DNA of 60,056 nucleotides, taken from positions 1 through 60,056 of the forward strand of contig CABUPZ010000008.1 of NCBI GenBank assembly GCA_902493585.1. The letters run 5' to 3'. A program made the position numbers and the translations under genes. This document shows, piece after piece, positions 23,569-31,212 of this stretch. The stretch is from an uncultured Fusicatenibacter sp. Lineage in GTDB: Bacteria; Bacillota; Clostridia; Lachnospirales; Lachnospiraceae. Position 1 is the first letter of the stretch. Every line of letters starts with the position of its first letter. The notes beneath the pieces are model-generated. The model saw only the letters and a program-made list of their open reading frames with translations, was not told the origin of the DNA and did no database searches.

Positions 23569-25929
23569 ATGAAAAAAATTTCATTGAACGAATACCTGAA
23601 ACAGCCTCTGCGTGACGGCTGTATCCCTGCTCCCTATCAGCTGGAAGAGGGCGAACACATCAACGACTTCTATCTGGAACCGGTGCTGTTCCACAACCCC
23701 GACGGTCCTACCATCGGCGTTACCACCTGCGGAGTGATCGTAAAAGACGGTCTGTTTTTCAAGGATATGGATAACGACGGCGTACTGTCCCCCTACGAAG
23801 ACTGGCGCAATGACGCTGAAACACGTGCCAGAGACATGGTGGCTCATCTGTCCCTGAACCAGCAGGCGGGACTGGTGCTGAATACGCTCTGGAACACCCC
23901 GGTTTCCTTCACACGAAAGGACGCCATGAACGAAAACGGAGAAATTGTTCCGGAGAAAATTTTCAAACATTACAATCCGGAAGAACCGGAACCGCAGTCT
24001 CCGCTTCCCGGAGTTTCCATGCGCTGCGATGACGCCGATGTCCTGGAGCGCAAGCTGACTGCAGGCGTATACCGCGGTGAGATGCGGGCGGAAGCAGGCG
24101 TTGCCGCCCTGTATCATAACATTGGAACACAGATGCTGGAGTATGAAGCCTGCCAGGGCGGTGTGGCAATCCCATATTCCCTGCATACCAATCCCATCAA
24201 CATTGGTTATCCGGACTTTCTCGGCATGGGCGCTGCCTGCCTGGGCGACGGAAACTTTGATCTGGTATACGAGATGGCGGACACCGACAGAAAAATGATG
24301 AAAGCCTGCGGCCTCAACATTATGTACGGCCCACAGGTGGATGTCTCCACCGATCCCCGCTGGCCGCGGAACAGCGGAACCTACGGCGAGCGCCCTGATA
24401 TCACCGCCGGGATCACAAAGGCGCTGGTGGATGGCTATCAGAACGGCGCCGACGGCCTGAATGAGGGTTCCATCGTCCTGACCGTCAAACATTTCCCGGG
24501 GGATGGTCCTGCGGAAAACGGTTTTGAGCCGCATCTTCCCATCGGACAGTGGAGACTTTATCCAACTCCTGGCTCCATGGAGAAATACCATCTGCCGCCT
24601 TTCCAGGCTGCCTTTGACAGCAAAGCATCCGCGATCATGCCGGACTATTCCCGCATCAGCACCGATGGACGCAGCACACCACAGTATTACAGGGGAACGC
24701 TGACCTCCACAGAGGAAGTCCCGTCTGCTTATTCCAAAGAACTGATCACAGATCTGGCACGGGACGTGATGGGCTTTGACGGCTATGTAAATTCCGATTC
24801 CGGAATCACCAGTGTTCAGATTTACGGCGTGGAAGATCTGACCGTACCCCAGCGTTATGCCAAGGCAATTTCTGCCGGTACCGACGTTGTCGGAGGAAAT
24901 TCCGACTCCGAAAACATCGTGGCTGCCGTAGAGCAGGGATACCTTCCAAAAGAGGACCTGGACCGTGCAAATTATCGCCGTCTGCTGAGTCTGTTTCAGC
25001 AGAAACGTGTGGACAATCCTTACCTGGATCCCGACGCAGCCGACCGTGTCCGCAGCGAAAACTTTGAAAACGCGAAAAAAGCGGCGTACCGGGCGTGCCA
25101 GAAAGAAGTCGTTCTGGCGAAAAACCACGACGGCGTGCTTCCGATGGAAAAAGGGAAAAAGGTCTTTATCGCCGTATTTTCCGGTGACGACGCCGGCGCG
25201 GCTCTGGCGCAGTCTATGGGCGCCGGTGTCGCAGGTGAATCCAGCAACGATACCCTGCGCAGACAGCTGGCGGATATGTTCACCTCCAGAGGCTATCAGG
25301 TCGTGGAAACTCCGGAAGCATGTGATTACGCATACCTCCACGTCTGGCCAAAACAGAACAACATCGTGTTCCATCAGTCCGCAATGCCGGTGCTGGAACT
25401 GACAGACGGAGAGCTGATTGACGAACGGGAAGTCAACAAGAGCCAGAAAAAGACCGGACGGAAGATCCCTGTCTATACGCTGCGCGGCGTCGGCCAGATC
25501 CCTCAGATCGCTGAGAAGGTTCACGCCAACGGCGGCAAAGTCATCTCCACCTGTGTCGTAAATAATCCATGGATCCTTGACCGGCTGGAGCCTTATGTGG
25601 ACGGTCTTACGTTCCAGTATACCGTTTCCCCTGTTGCCATGAACAACGCACTGGAAGCTCAGATGGACGTACTCTCCGGCGCATACAACCCAACGGGAAA
25701 AATGAGCCTGACCATGGTTTCCTCCCCGGAGGTTATCGCTATCTCGGAAAAAGAGATTGACGGCATTGTCCGGGAAATCTGTGCATCCCCCAACGATGTG
25801 CCCGGCTATGACAAAGATGCTTATATTGATCCTGAAATCCTCGCCAGAGTCAAGGGTGGAAGTTATGCCTACTATGACGCGGACGGCAATTATTACCGTT
25901 CCGGCTTCGGTCTGCATTACTCTATTTAA
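23569..25929 (+). CDS. Glycoside hydrolase family 3 protein (beta-glucosidase-like)
   Basis: A 786-residue cytosolic enzyme (no signal peptide). An EF-hand-like loop DMDNDGVLSPYEDW lies near residue 80. The (beta/alpha)8 domain follows with GPQVDVSTDPRWPRN, TVKHFPGDG, and GFDGYVNSDSGITSVQIYG, where the Asp of NSDSG is the expected nucleophile. The second alpha/beta domain starts at ACQKEVVLAKNHDGVLPMEK. Family members remove terminal beta-glucose, beta-xylose or similar sugars. Substrate cannot be read from the sequence. GGAGG seven bases upstream sets the start. It is transcribed alone, divergently from punA. Confidence 0.92.
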   Translation: MKKISLNEYLKQPLRDGCIPAPYQLEEGEHINDFYLEPVLFHNPDGPTIGVTTCGVIVKDGLFFKDMDNDGVLSPYEDWRNDAETRARDMVAHLSLNQQAGLVLNTLWNTPVSFTRKDAMNENGEIVPEKIFKHYNPEEPEPQSPLPGVSMRCDDADVLERKLTAGVYRGEMRAEAGVAALYHNIGTQMLEYEACQGGVAIPYSLHTNPINIGYPDFLGMGAACLGDGNFDLVYEMADTDRKMMKACGLNIMYGPQVDVSTDPRWPRNSGTYGERPDITAGITKALVDGYQNGADGLNEGSIVLTVKHFPGDGPAENGFEPHLPIGQWRLYPTPGSMEKYHLPPFQAAFDSKASAIMPDYSRISTDGRSTPQYYRGTLTSTEEVPSAYSKELITDLARDVMGFDGYVNSDSGITSVQIYGVEDLTVPQRYAKAISAGTDVVGGNSDSENIVAAVEQGYLPKEDLDRANYRRLLSLFQQKRVDNPYLDPDAADRVRSENFENAKKAAYRACQKEVVLAKNHDGVLPMEKGKKVFIAVFSGDDAGAALAQSMGAGVAGESSNDTLRRQLADMFTSRGYQVVETPEACDYAYLHVWPKQNNIVFHQSAMPVLELTDGELIDEREVNKSQKKTGRKIPVYTLRGVGQIPQIAEKVHANGGKVISTCVVNNPWILDRLEPYVDGLTFQYTVSPVAMNNALEAQMDVLSGAYNPTGKMSLTMVSSPEVIAISEKEIDGIVREICASPNDVPGYDKDAYIDPEILARVKGGSYAYYDADGNYYRSGFGLHYSI

Positions 25930-25974
25930 TCAACTGTTCAGTCAGCTAAGCTATTGCATTTCATTGCTGCTCGC

Positions 25975-26012
25975 AAAAGAAGGCTGCCGGAATTTTCCGG
26001 CAGCCTTCTTAA
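25975..26012. terminator. Bidirectional terminator between GH3 and the J-protein gene
   Basis: AAGAAGGCTGCCGG (25977-25990) pairs perfectly with CCGGCAGCCTTCTT (25997-26010). The T-richer exit is leftward (TTCTTTTG), serving the J-protein operon; rightward exit serves GH3. Confidence 0.8.
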
Positions 26013-26196
26013 AAAGGGGAGGATAAGTATTTCAAGGTTATCTTTTGTAGTATCCGCTGCCACGGTCCGTCTGCCAATCGGCTGTGCAAATCTGACGGTT
26101 CCCGGCAGCTTCTGTCCCTGGAGGGGGATCCAGCGGACATTCTTATTATATCCTCCCTGTTTTCTTTTATACCTTTTGGCTGAACTTTTACAAACA

Positions 26197-26892
26197 TCAG
26201 CAGCAATAAAATCCTCTGCCGCCGTAACAGCAGCAGTTGCACAGTGCATTGATCGCGAGACACTCACAGCACCATTTACCCATGTCTCCGCCGGCACGTT
26301 CATAACCGTATCCCTGCCCCATGTCCGTGTACCACTGACCGCCTCCCTGAAGCTGGGAAAGCAGCTGACGGTACTGCATGTTGTTCGGTTCCATGTTGAC
26401 CGCGGTCTGCGCATCCTGCACAGCGCTGATATTGTTTCCAAGTCCGGCATTGGCAATGGCATGCAGATAATACCACTGGGCATTGTGACGTGAAATGTTG
26501 TTCAGCACACGCATCGCTTCCTGATATCTCATATTATTCAGATAATTTGCCGCTGCACGAAGCTCCGCATCCTCCGTGGAACTTCCGTAATTATATCCGC
26601 CGTAATTTCCGCCATAGCCGCCGTTTCCATAAGAGCCGCCGTAACCGCCGCTGCCATAGGAACCGCCGTAGCTTCCCTGGGAACTGTAGGAGGATGTTCC
26701 GTTTTCCTTCTCCTCCATGATCTGTTTATATGCCTGCTGTACCTGCTTGAATTTCTCTTCTGCTTCTGCTTTATTGGGATTATTGATATTGGCGTCAGGA
26801 TGATATTTCCGGCTCAGCGTACGGTAAGCTTTCTTGATCTCCTCCGTACTGGCATCCCGGGACACTCCCAACACCTGATATGGATCTGTCAT
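26197..26892 (-). CDS. J-domain protein with Gly/Tyr-rich linker and cysteine-rich tail
   Basis: A 231-residue DnaJ-like protein. The J domain (residues 1-65) contains YHPDAN with the HPD motif needed to stimulate Hsp70. A Ser-Tyr-Gly repeat linker of about 40 residues follows (SYGGSYGSGGYGGSYGNGG), then a TPR-like helical region (LNNMRYQEAMRVLNNISRHN) and a tail with nine cysteines (WCCECLAINALCNCCC and FYCC). The tail may bind metal. The ATG overlaps the stop of the upstream DUF5685 gene (TGATG), indicating coupling. It lacks the classical zinc-finger and C-terminal domains of DnaJ. Confidence 0.87.
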   Translation of the reverse strand: MTDPYQVLGVSRDASTEEIKKAYRTLSRKYHPDANINNPNKAEAEEKFKQVQQAYKQIMEEKENGTSSYSSQGSYGGSYGSGGYGGSYGNGGYGGNYGGYNYGSSTEDAELRAAANYLNNMRYQEAMRVLNNISRHNAQWYYLHAIANAGLGNNISAVQDAQTAVNMEPNNMQYRQLLSQLQGGGQWYTDMGQGYGYERAGGDMGKWCCECLAINALCNCCCYGGRGFYCC

Positions 26893-27737
26893 CAATGTTT
26901 CTTCTCCTCATCTTCACTTTCGCGTTTACGTTTGAGCATTTCGTACTTTGTCCAGATACCAGCATACAATATATTTCTCAAAATGTCCACATTTTCCAGT
27001 ATCGGAAGTTTTTCAAACGCTCTGGAGGCCTCCGCCGTCATCATCAGCAGAATCCTCTCCACAGCTTCCTCAAAGCCATCGGTCTCCTGAAGAAAAACCA
27101 GAGGATTGTAATTTCCCGACTTTTTATCCTTCTCCACATCTTCATAGGCATCCATCAGATAAATAAACTTTCCGATGAAAAATCCCAGCCGTCCCAGGTC
27201 TTCCTTCCAGATATCGTCCCGGAATTGATAGAGCTTTGCCAGCACTTCTCCGGTATAACCTGCCGCCTGATCCAGATCTCTGGAATTTTCCGCCTCACAG
27301 ATGTGGATTTTTTTCAGATAATCTTTTACCGCCCGGGTCTGGCGCGGGTATTTCTCCGCAACTTTCAGGAACGACCCGCGCAGCGCTTTTGCGCCCACAT
27401 ATGCCGCATACTTTTTTTCATCCTCCCAGTCATCCAGCAGATTATAATATGTAAGCAGGATATTCATATCCGCGGCATAACGGGTAAACTCATTGCGCAG
27501 GCATACATGTTTCCTGCCCGGATGGGCAATACAGTAATGTTCCTCGCGGACCGTCTTATCTTCATACAGACCGGTCAGAAGGATCGCGAGAAACGTCATA
27601 TCATAAGTAAGCGTTGCCTGGCCCTTGAACCCATAGGACTCCTTCAGTTCCTGACAGACTCCGCAGTAATAAGCATGATATTTGTCATAGTCCTTTATTT
27701 TCAGATCGTCTTTTCTGATCGTAACATATCCAAACAT
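26892..27737 (-). CDS. DUF5685 family protein
   Basis: A 281-residue, mostly helical protein matching DUF5685, starting MFGYVTIRKDDLK. Cysteine pairs are seen early (YYCGVCQEL, HYCIAHPGRKHVC). Two acidic motifs, LLDDWEDEKK near residue 100 and LMDAYEDVEKDKKSGNYNP near residue 205, resemble the paired Asp-rich metal sites of helical isoprenoid-synthase folds; that resemblance is my inference and is not an established assignment. It lies between a zinc-ribbon membrane protein and a J-protein, overlapping the latter. Function unknown. Confidence 0.72.
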   Translation of the reverse strand: MFGYVTIRKDDLKIKDYDKYHAYYCGVCQELKESYGFKGQATLTYDMTFLAILLTGLYEDKTVREEHYCIAHPGRKHVCLRNEFTRYAADMNILLTYYNLLDDWEDEKKYAAYVGAKALRGSFLKVAEKYPRQTRAVKDYLKKIHICEAENSRDLDQAAGYTGEVLAKLYQFRDDIWKEDLGRLGFFIGKFIYLMDAYEDVEKDKKSGNYNPLVFLQETDGFEEAVERILLMMTAEASRAFEKLPILENVDILRNILYAGIWTKYEMLKRKRESEDEEKKH

Positions 27738-27754
27738 ACGGTATTCAATCCCTT

Positions 27755-28156
27755 TCAGGTACGTTTGATAAATTTCGTATTACATTTCGGGCAGCGGATC
27801 TCGATGGTTCCCTTTCCTTTAGGCACGCGGACTTTCTGTTTGCAGTTCGGACAGCGGAAATACGCGTAGTTTTTATCCCTGTGCGTCCGGGAGCCGCCGC
27901 GAAAGAGACCGAGAAATTTATCTTTGATCTCCATGTACTTGTCGTTCTCCGCTAGGCGCTTTGCCTGATTTCGGGAGAACATACGGAAATAGCACCATAC
28001 CAGAAGCAGGATCGACAGCGTATAAAGCAGACTGCTTCCGGTAAACAGACCGATGATCATCAGTATAATGGCCGCCCAGAGTGAAAAATTTCCCAGCGGA
28101 TCCATGCCGTAACGGCCATACATAAAATTTGACAGCCAGTCTCTCAATTTGTTCAT
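27755..28156 (-). CDS. Membrane protein with C-terminal zinc ribbon
   Basis: A 133-residue protein. One or two hydrophobic segments (FSLWAAIILMIIGLFTGSSL and LYTLSILLLVWCYFRMF) are followed by a basic cytoplasmic linker and a C-terminal ribbon with FRCPNCKQKVRVPKGKG and IRCPKCNTKF, two CPxC knuckles. Role unknown. It heads the operon with DUF5685 and the J-protein (17-base gap). Start at 28156 preferred; an ATG five codons earlier directly abuts the only ribosome-site candidate. Confidence 0.75.
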   Translation of the reverse strand: MNKLRDWLSNFMYGRYGMDPLGNFSLWAAIILMIIGLFTGSSLLYTLSILLLVWCYFRMFSRNQAKRLAENDKYMEIKDKFLGLFRGGSRTHRDKNYAYFRCPNCKQKVRVPKGKGTIEIRCPKCNTKFIKRT

Positions 28157-28181
28157 ATTGGTTTTACACATCCTTCATTTT

Positions 28182-28187
28182 ATTATA
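28182..28187 (-). promoter_or_regulatory. -10 element of the zinc-ribbon/DUF5685/J-protein operon
   Basis: Minus strand TATAAT about 25 bases before the first gene; the matching -35 at 17 bases is CATAAA, a poor match, so the promoter may be weak or activated. Confidence 0.4.
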
Positions 28188-28348
28188 CCTAATACTGTAT
28201 CTCTTTTATGCTGGAATTGCAATTATCTGACAATAAATTTTTTCTTAAATTTTGCAGCAAAATGGAAAGTTGTGGTTTTGCAGGGGATTTTGTGGTATGG
28301 TAGAAAGGAAATGACACTGACAGAGAAAAATACGAGGTGACAAAAGGA

Positions 28349-28606
28349 ATGAAATGGACTTTGAAAAGGATCGGCGCCATTGCGGCGATTATTGTTTTGC
28401 TGGGATTTGCCGTTGCGGCTTTGATCTTCTCTTTTATCGATGCTCCCTGGGCGCAGGAGGCGCTCAGTGCCTCTCTGTTCTGCGCGATCACGGTTCCTGT
28501 CTTCATCTATATTATGATACTCGTGGCAAAAGTGCTCCGCAGCAGAGGTGTGGACAGCGATAAAAAGGCGGACCCTGATCAGACACAGGCAAAAAACAAA
28601 GAATAA
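28349..28606 (+). CDS. Small two-helix membrane protein, function unknown
   Basis: An 85-residue protein with two membrane spans (IAAIIVLLGFAVAALIFSFI and LFCAITVPVFIYIMILVAKVL) and a hydrophilic, lysine- and aspartate-rich tail. It is not a recognised domain family, although such proteins commonly precede HAD phosphatase genes in related genomes as far as I recall. ATG 28349 has GAGGTG nine bases upstream. It ends 21 bases before the HAD gene, suggesting an operon. Confidence 0.7.
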   Translation: MKWTLKRIGAIAAIIVLLGFAVAALIFSFIDAPWAQEALSASLFCAITVPVFIYIMILVAKVLRSRGVDSDKKADPDQTQAKNKE

Positions 28607-28627
28607 ATGGAAAGGACTGGGAAGTTT

Positions 28628-29236
28628 ATGATCGATACCATAGTATTTGATGTTGGTAACGTACTTGTAGAGTGGAACTATTCTGATTATCTGGACGGGC
28701 TGGGATTTTCCCCGGAAACGAAAGCTGCCGTTGTAAGCGCTGTTTTTGAAAATCCTGTGTGGAACAAGCTGGATCAGGGAACGGTCTCATCGGAAGATGC
28801 TCTGACTTCTTTTATCAGCGCCGCTCCGGAATATGCGCCGGAAATTCGGAAAGCCTTTGCCGGCTGTGATGCCTGCATCCATCTGTTTCCTTACTCCGTG
28901 GACTGGATCAAAGGGCTGAAAGAAAAAGGATACCGGGTACTGATTCTCTCCAATTACTCCGAGTATCTTTTTGAAAAAACAAAAGGGAAAATGGCGTTTC
29001 TCCCCCTGATGGACGGCACTCTGTTCTCTTACCGTTACAAAATGGTAAAACCGGATGCGGAAATCTACCGTCAGCTGATTTCCATGTTTGATCTGATACC
29101 GGAACATACGGTGTTTATCGACGACCGGAAAGAGAACGTGGATGCAGCCGCGGCTTTTGGAATTCATCCGGTGCAGTTTTTTGGATACGAAGACGCCCGG
29201 AAGAAACTGGAAACCCTCGGTGTGACATGTCATTAG
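28628..29236 (+). CDS. HAD family hydrolase (YihX-like sugar phosphatase type)
   Basis: A 202-residue HAD-superfamily phosphatase with helical cap. Motif I is IVFDVGNVLV with nucleophile Asp8 and Gly at the usual second-Asp position, as in YihX-type glucose-1-phosphatases. Motif II is LILSNYSE, motif III the Lys of KMVKPD, and motif IV VFIDDRKENVDAA. The substrate is probably a small phosphorylated sugar, but is not determined. The first Met with ribosome site (AAAGGA, 11 bases) is at 28628. Confidence 0.88.
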   Translation: MIDTIVFDVGNVLVEWNYSDYLDGLGFSPETKAAVVSAVFENPVWNKLDQGTVSSEDALTSFISAAPEYAPEIRKAFAGCDACIHLFPYSVDWIKGLKEKGYRVLILSNYSEYLFEKTKGKMAFLPLMDGTLFSYRYKMVKPDAEIYRQLISMFDLIPEHTVFIDDRKENVDAAAAFGIHPVQFFGYEDARKKLETLGVTCH

Positions 29237-29267
29237 ACACCTGCGATAACGATTTCTGAAAAATAAT

Positions 29268-29325
29268 TTGGCATCTCCTCCCTACAGGTGTAGTATGGAA
29301 TTAGGATACTACACCTGTAGGGAGG
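29268..29325 (+). promoter_or_regulatory. blaI-type promoter with two operator dyads in one large inverted repeat
   Basis: TTGGCA (29268-29273), 17-base spacer, TAGTAT (29291-29296). A 20-base arm at 29277-29296 pairs perfectly with 29306-29325. Each arm carries a BlaI/MecI-like box, TACAGGTGTA (29283-29292) and TACACCTGTA (29310-29319), consistent with autorepression. The right arm ends in GGGAGG, the ribosome site of the blaI start at 29333, so the transcript hairpin hides it. The seven T after the hairpin also make it terminator-like for the HAD operon. Confidence 0.8.
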
Positions 29326-29332
29326 TTTTTTT

Positions 29333-29605
29333 ATGAATACATTGTCAGATGCAGAATGGGCTGTGATGGAGATCCTGTGGGAGCACGAATCCTGCACCCT
29401 TGGAAAAATTTCAGAAATCCTTGCCGTTTCCAAAGGCTGGCGGAAGAATACCGTCTATACGTACCTCACCAGAATGGAAGTCAAGGGTCTTGTATCCATT
29501 GACAAAAGCTGCACGCCCCACCGCTATTCCTATGCTGTGAGCCGCGAGATCTGTGCGAAAGCGGAACGTTCCTCTCTGCTCCAGAAAGTCTACAAAGGCG
29601 CTGCC
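29333..29605 (+). pseudogene. BlaI/MecI family repressor, frameshifted or truncated
   Basis: The first 89 residues are a normal BlaI-type winged helix: LSDAEWAVMEILWEHES, WRKNTVYTYLTRMEVKGLVS, then SSLLQKVYKG where the dimerisation helix should begin. From there the frame gives unrelated text (AAGDGLQPGTF) to a stop at 29881, while the next frame reads LPEMVYNQERSAEE, which could be the continuation. BlaI proteins are usually about 120-130 residues, so the dimer part is lost or displaced. In intact systems BlaI represses its own gene and a downstream M56/BlaR1 sensor or drug-response genes. Confidence 0.75.
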
Positions 29606-30253
29606 GGAGATGGTTTACAACCAGGAACGTTCTGCAGAAGAAACCGCCTGGGGATATCATGTGTTCCCGGTCACCATCTTTCAGGAAAACAAAAACCGCT
29701 GGGTAGTAGCAGCGGAAGACGGGCATCAACAGTTTCTCATGGAAGATACGTTCCCTCCCTGCCGATACGGATCCGAAGAACTTCCCTCCTGTCAGACCAC
29801 AGTGGAAGGCGAAACAGGAACGTTTCGCGTATCCCTGCAGCTTATTTACACCATCCAGCCCGAAACGGCATCCGGTGGTAACGGCTCTTTTTTCGAATCC
29901 ATAAATGCATGGGGAACAACCTTTTTGCCGCCGGACTGCAACGCTGAATTTTCCTCGGCATTTTACTATCAGACGTTCCAGTGGACCGCCAAAGATCAAA
30001 ACGCCGTTTCCGCCTCCTGCTCCAAAATACGAATGAACGTGTCGTTTCCGGATACCTATACTGCGGATTATGAAGCAGCCGGGAACCCGGGCGCTCCGGC
30101 CTGGAACGGAACGCTTCTGACCGGGGGGGCGGCAGTTCCTTCGGCGGCACAATGACGGAACCGGAACTTCCGCCAAGCGCAGACTTCCGCATCACCATTT
30201 TTTTGACGACGTTTTCCAGGAAAGCGTCACCCTGCACGGAAAGGAGTGGTTGT
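29604..30253 (+). pseudogene. Decayed reading frame after blaI, function not recognised
   Basis: One frame is open from about 29604 to 30155 (LPEMVYNQERSAEETAWGYH onward, soluble, rich in Phe, Trp and Thr). At the GGGGGGG run near 30125 the better continuation shifts to another frame (GSSFGGTMTEPELPPSADF), and at the seven-T run near 30200 it shifts again to DDVFQESVTLHGKEWL before a TAG at 30252. Two frameshifts at homopolymers suggest decay, or sequencing errors. It may be the outer domain of a BlaR1-like or other membrane sensor, but I do not recognise it. Confidence 0.5.
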
Positions 30254-30718
30254 AGGAAAACGAAAACTTATGTTCATAACCTGTCATTCATTGCCTGGGC
30301 CTATGTATTTCTCTTTATCGATTTTTCCCTAAGTGTCAATGATTTCAGCATCAATGTGCTTCCCGGCTGGGTCGGAACACTGGTAACCGGCAGCGTCTTT
30401 GATGTTCCGCTGCTGACCCTGATTTTATCCGCCCTTTCCATGTATTTCCATTTTCAGTTTCTGACCAATCTGTCCTCCATTGCCCGGGCGCACGGGCTCC
30501 TGGAGGATTCTGAAAAACTGCTGCATCTGCGGACCGGACTGACGCTATTTACCGCCCTCGTGACAATCCTTTGTTTTCTGAATCTCCTGGAACTATTCCA
30601 GGGAGTTTTCCTGGGTCTTTTCCTTCTCGGCGCCCTTTTATGTACATCCTGGGCAATCTGGACTGTCTTTCACTACCGGAATGCAGAAAAAGCACTGCTT
30701 CCTGCCGAAGAAGCATAA
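30254..30718 (+). pseudogene. Membrane protein gene with lost start codon
   Basis: Starting at codon 30254 the frame encodes about 154 residues with four membrane spans (FIAWAYVFLFIDFSL, PLLTLILSALSMYFHFQFL, LTLFTALVTILCFLNLLELF, GLFLLGALLCTSWAIWTVF). An AAGGAG ribosome site lies at 30241-30246, but the codon seven bases after it is AGG, followed by AAA ACG AAA; ATG would be expected there. The first half also jumps from LPGWVG to a late helix, as if an internal piece were missing. Alternatively translation starts at ATG 30152 in the same frame, which gives an implausible N-terminus. Function unknown. Confidence 0.55.
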
Positions 30719-30728
30719 AGACTGTACA

Positions 30729-30768
30729 GGGCGCATCTGCAGATTTCCCGCAGATGCGCCCCTTTTTA
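30729..30768 (+). terminator. Intrinsic terminator after the membrane protein gene
   Basis: GGGCGCATCTGC pairs with GCAGATGCGCCC (about 30729-30761), followed by CTTTTTAAT. Convergent with the gene ending at 30766. Confidence 0.85.
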
Positions 30769-31176
30769 ATCATTTCTTTCCCGGTTCAGAACGTATTCCC
30801 CATCCTCTCCGGTCAGCCAGCAGACATTGATCTCATCCCATTCAAAATCCTCTTCCAGCTCTGCCACCACCATTTGGTGGTTATCCATCTGGATCCTTAC
30901 CACACAGCGAAGATCTTCCTCCGGATCGATGGAAAAGCAGGCTTTGCTGCCTTTCTGCATATACTGGCTGTTCACAGCCTGACGGAGCTCTCCGTCTTTC
31001 TCGTAACTGACACTGACCGCATAGACCACGTCTTCCGATTCGTTTCTGATCACCAGGTTGCAGCCCCGGTGTTCCAGCGCTTCCATCTCTGCCTCCTGAA
31101 CCGCCCAGGTACACAGACCGCCTGCCGCTGCCCCTGCTGCAATGGTGCATACCAGTGCCAGAATCCATTTTTTCAT
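30766..31176 (-). CDS. Small secreted or membrane-anchored protein, function unknown
   Basis: A 136-residue protein with an N-terminal signal/anchor (KKWILALVCTIAAGAAAGGLC) and an acidic extracytoplasmic domain of about 105 residues (CNLVIRNESEDVVYAVSVSY, FEWDEINVCWLTGEDGEYVL). No known domain. It starts 36 bases after the penicillin-binding protein reading frame ends, with AGAGGG upstream, and may be co-transcribed with it. Confidence 0.7.
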   Translation of the reverse strand: MKKWILALVCTIAAGAAAGGLCTWAVQEAEMEALEHRGCNLVIRNESEDVVYAVSVSYEKDGELRQAVNSQYMQKGSKACFSIDPEEDLRCVVRIQMDNHQMVVAELEEDFEWDEINVCWLTGEDGEYVLNRERND

Positions 31177-31212
31177 ACGTTTCCCTCTTTCATTTTTCTC
31201 ATGTTTTCAAAC

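Noticed and set aside
23581..25917. A 778-codon open frame antisense to the GH3 gene
   Set aside because: It mirrors the codon pattern of a clear GH3 enzyme, has no ribosome site and shows no domain; it is a by-product of GC-rich third positions.
26020..26196. A 43-codon leftward frame starting at an ATG with GGGAGG upstream, after the J-protein gene
   Set aside because: The peptide (MSAGSPSRDRSC...) is Arg/Ser rich with no recognisable feature; a neighbouring frame is equally open, so no coding call is justified.
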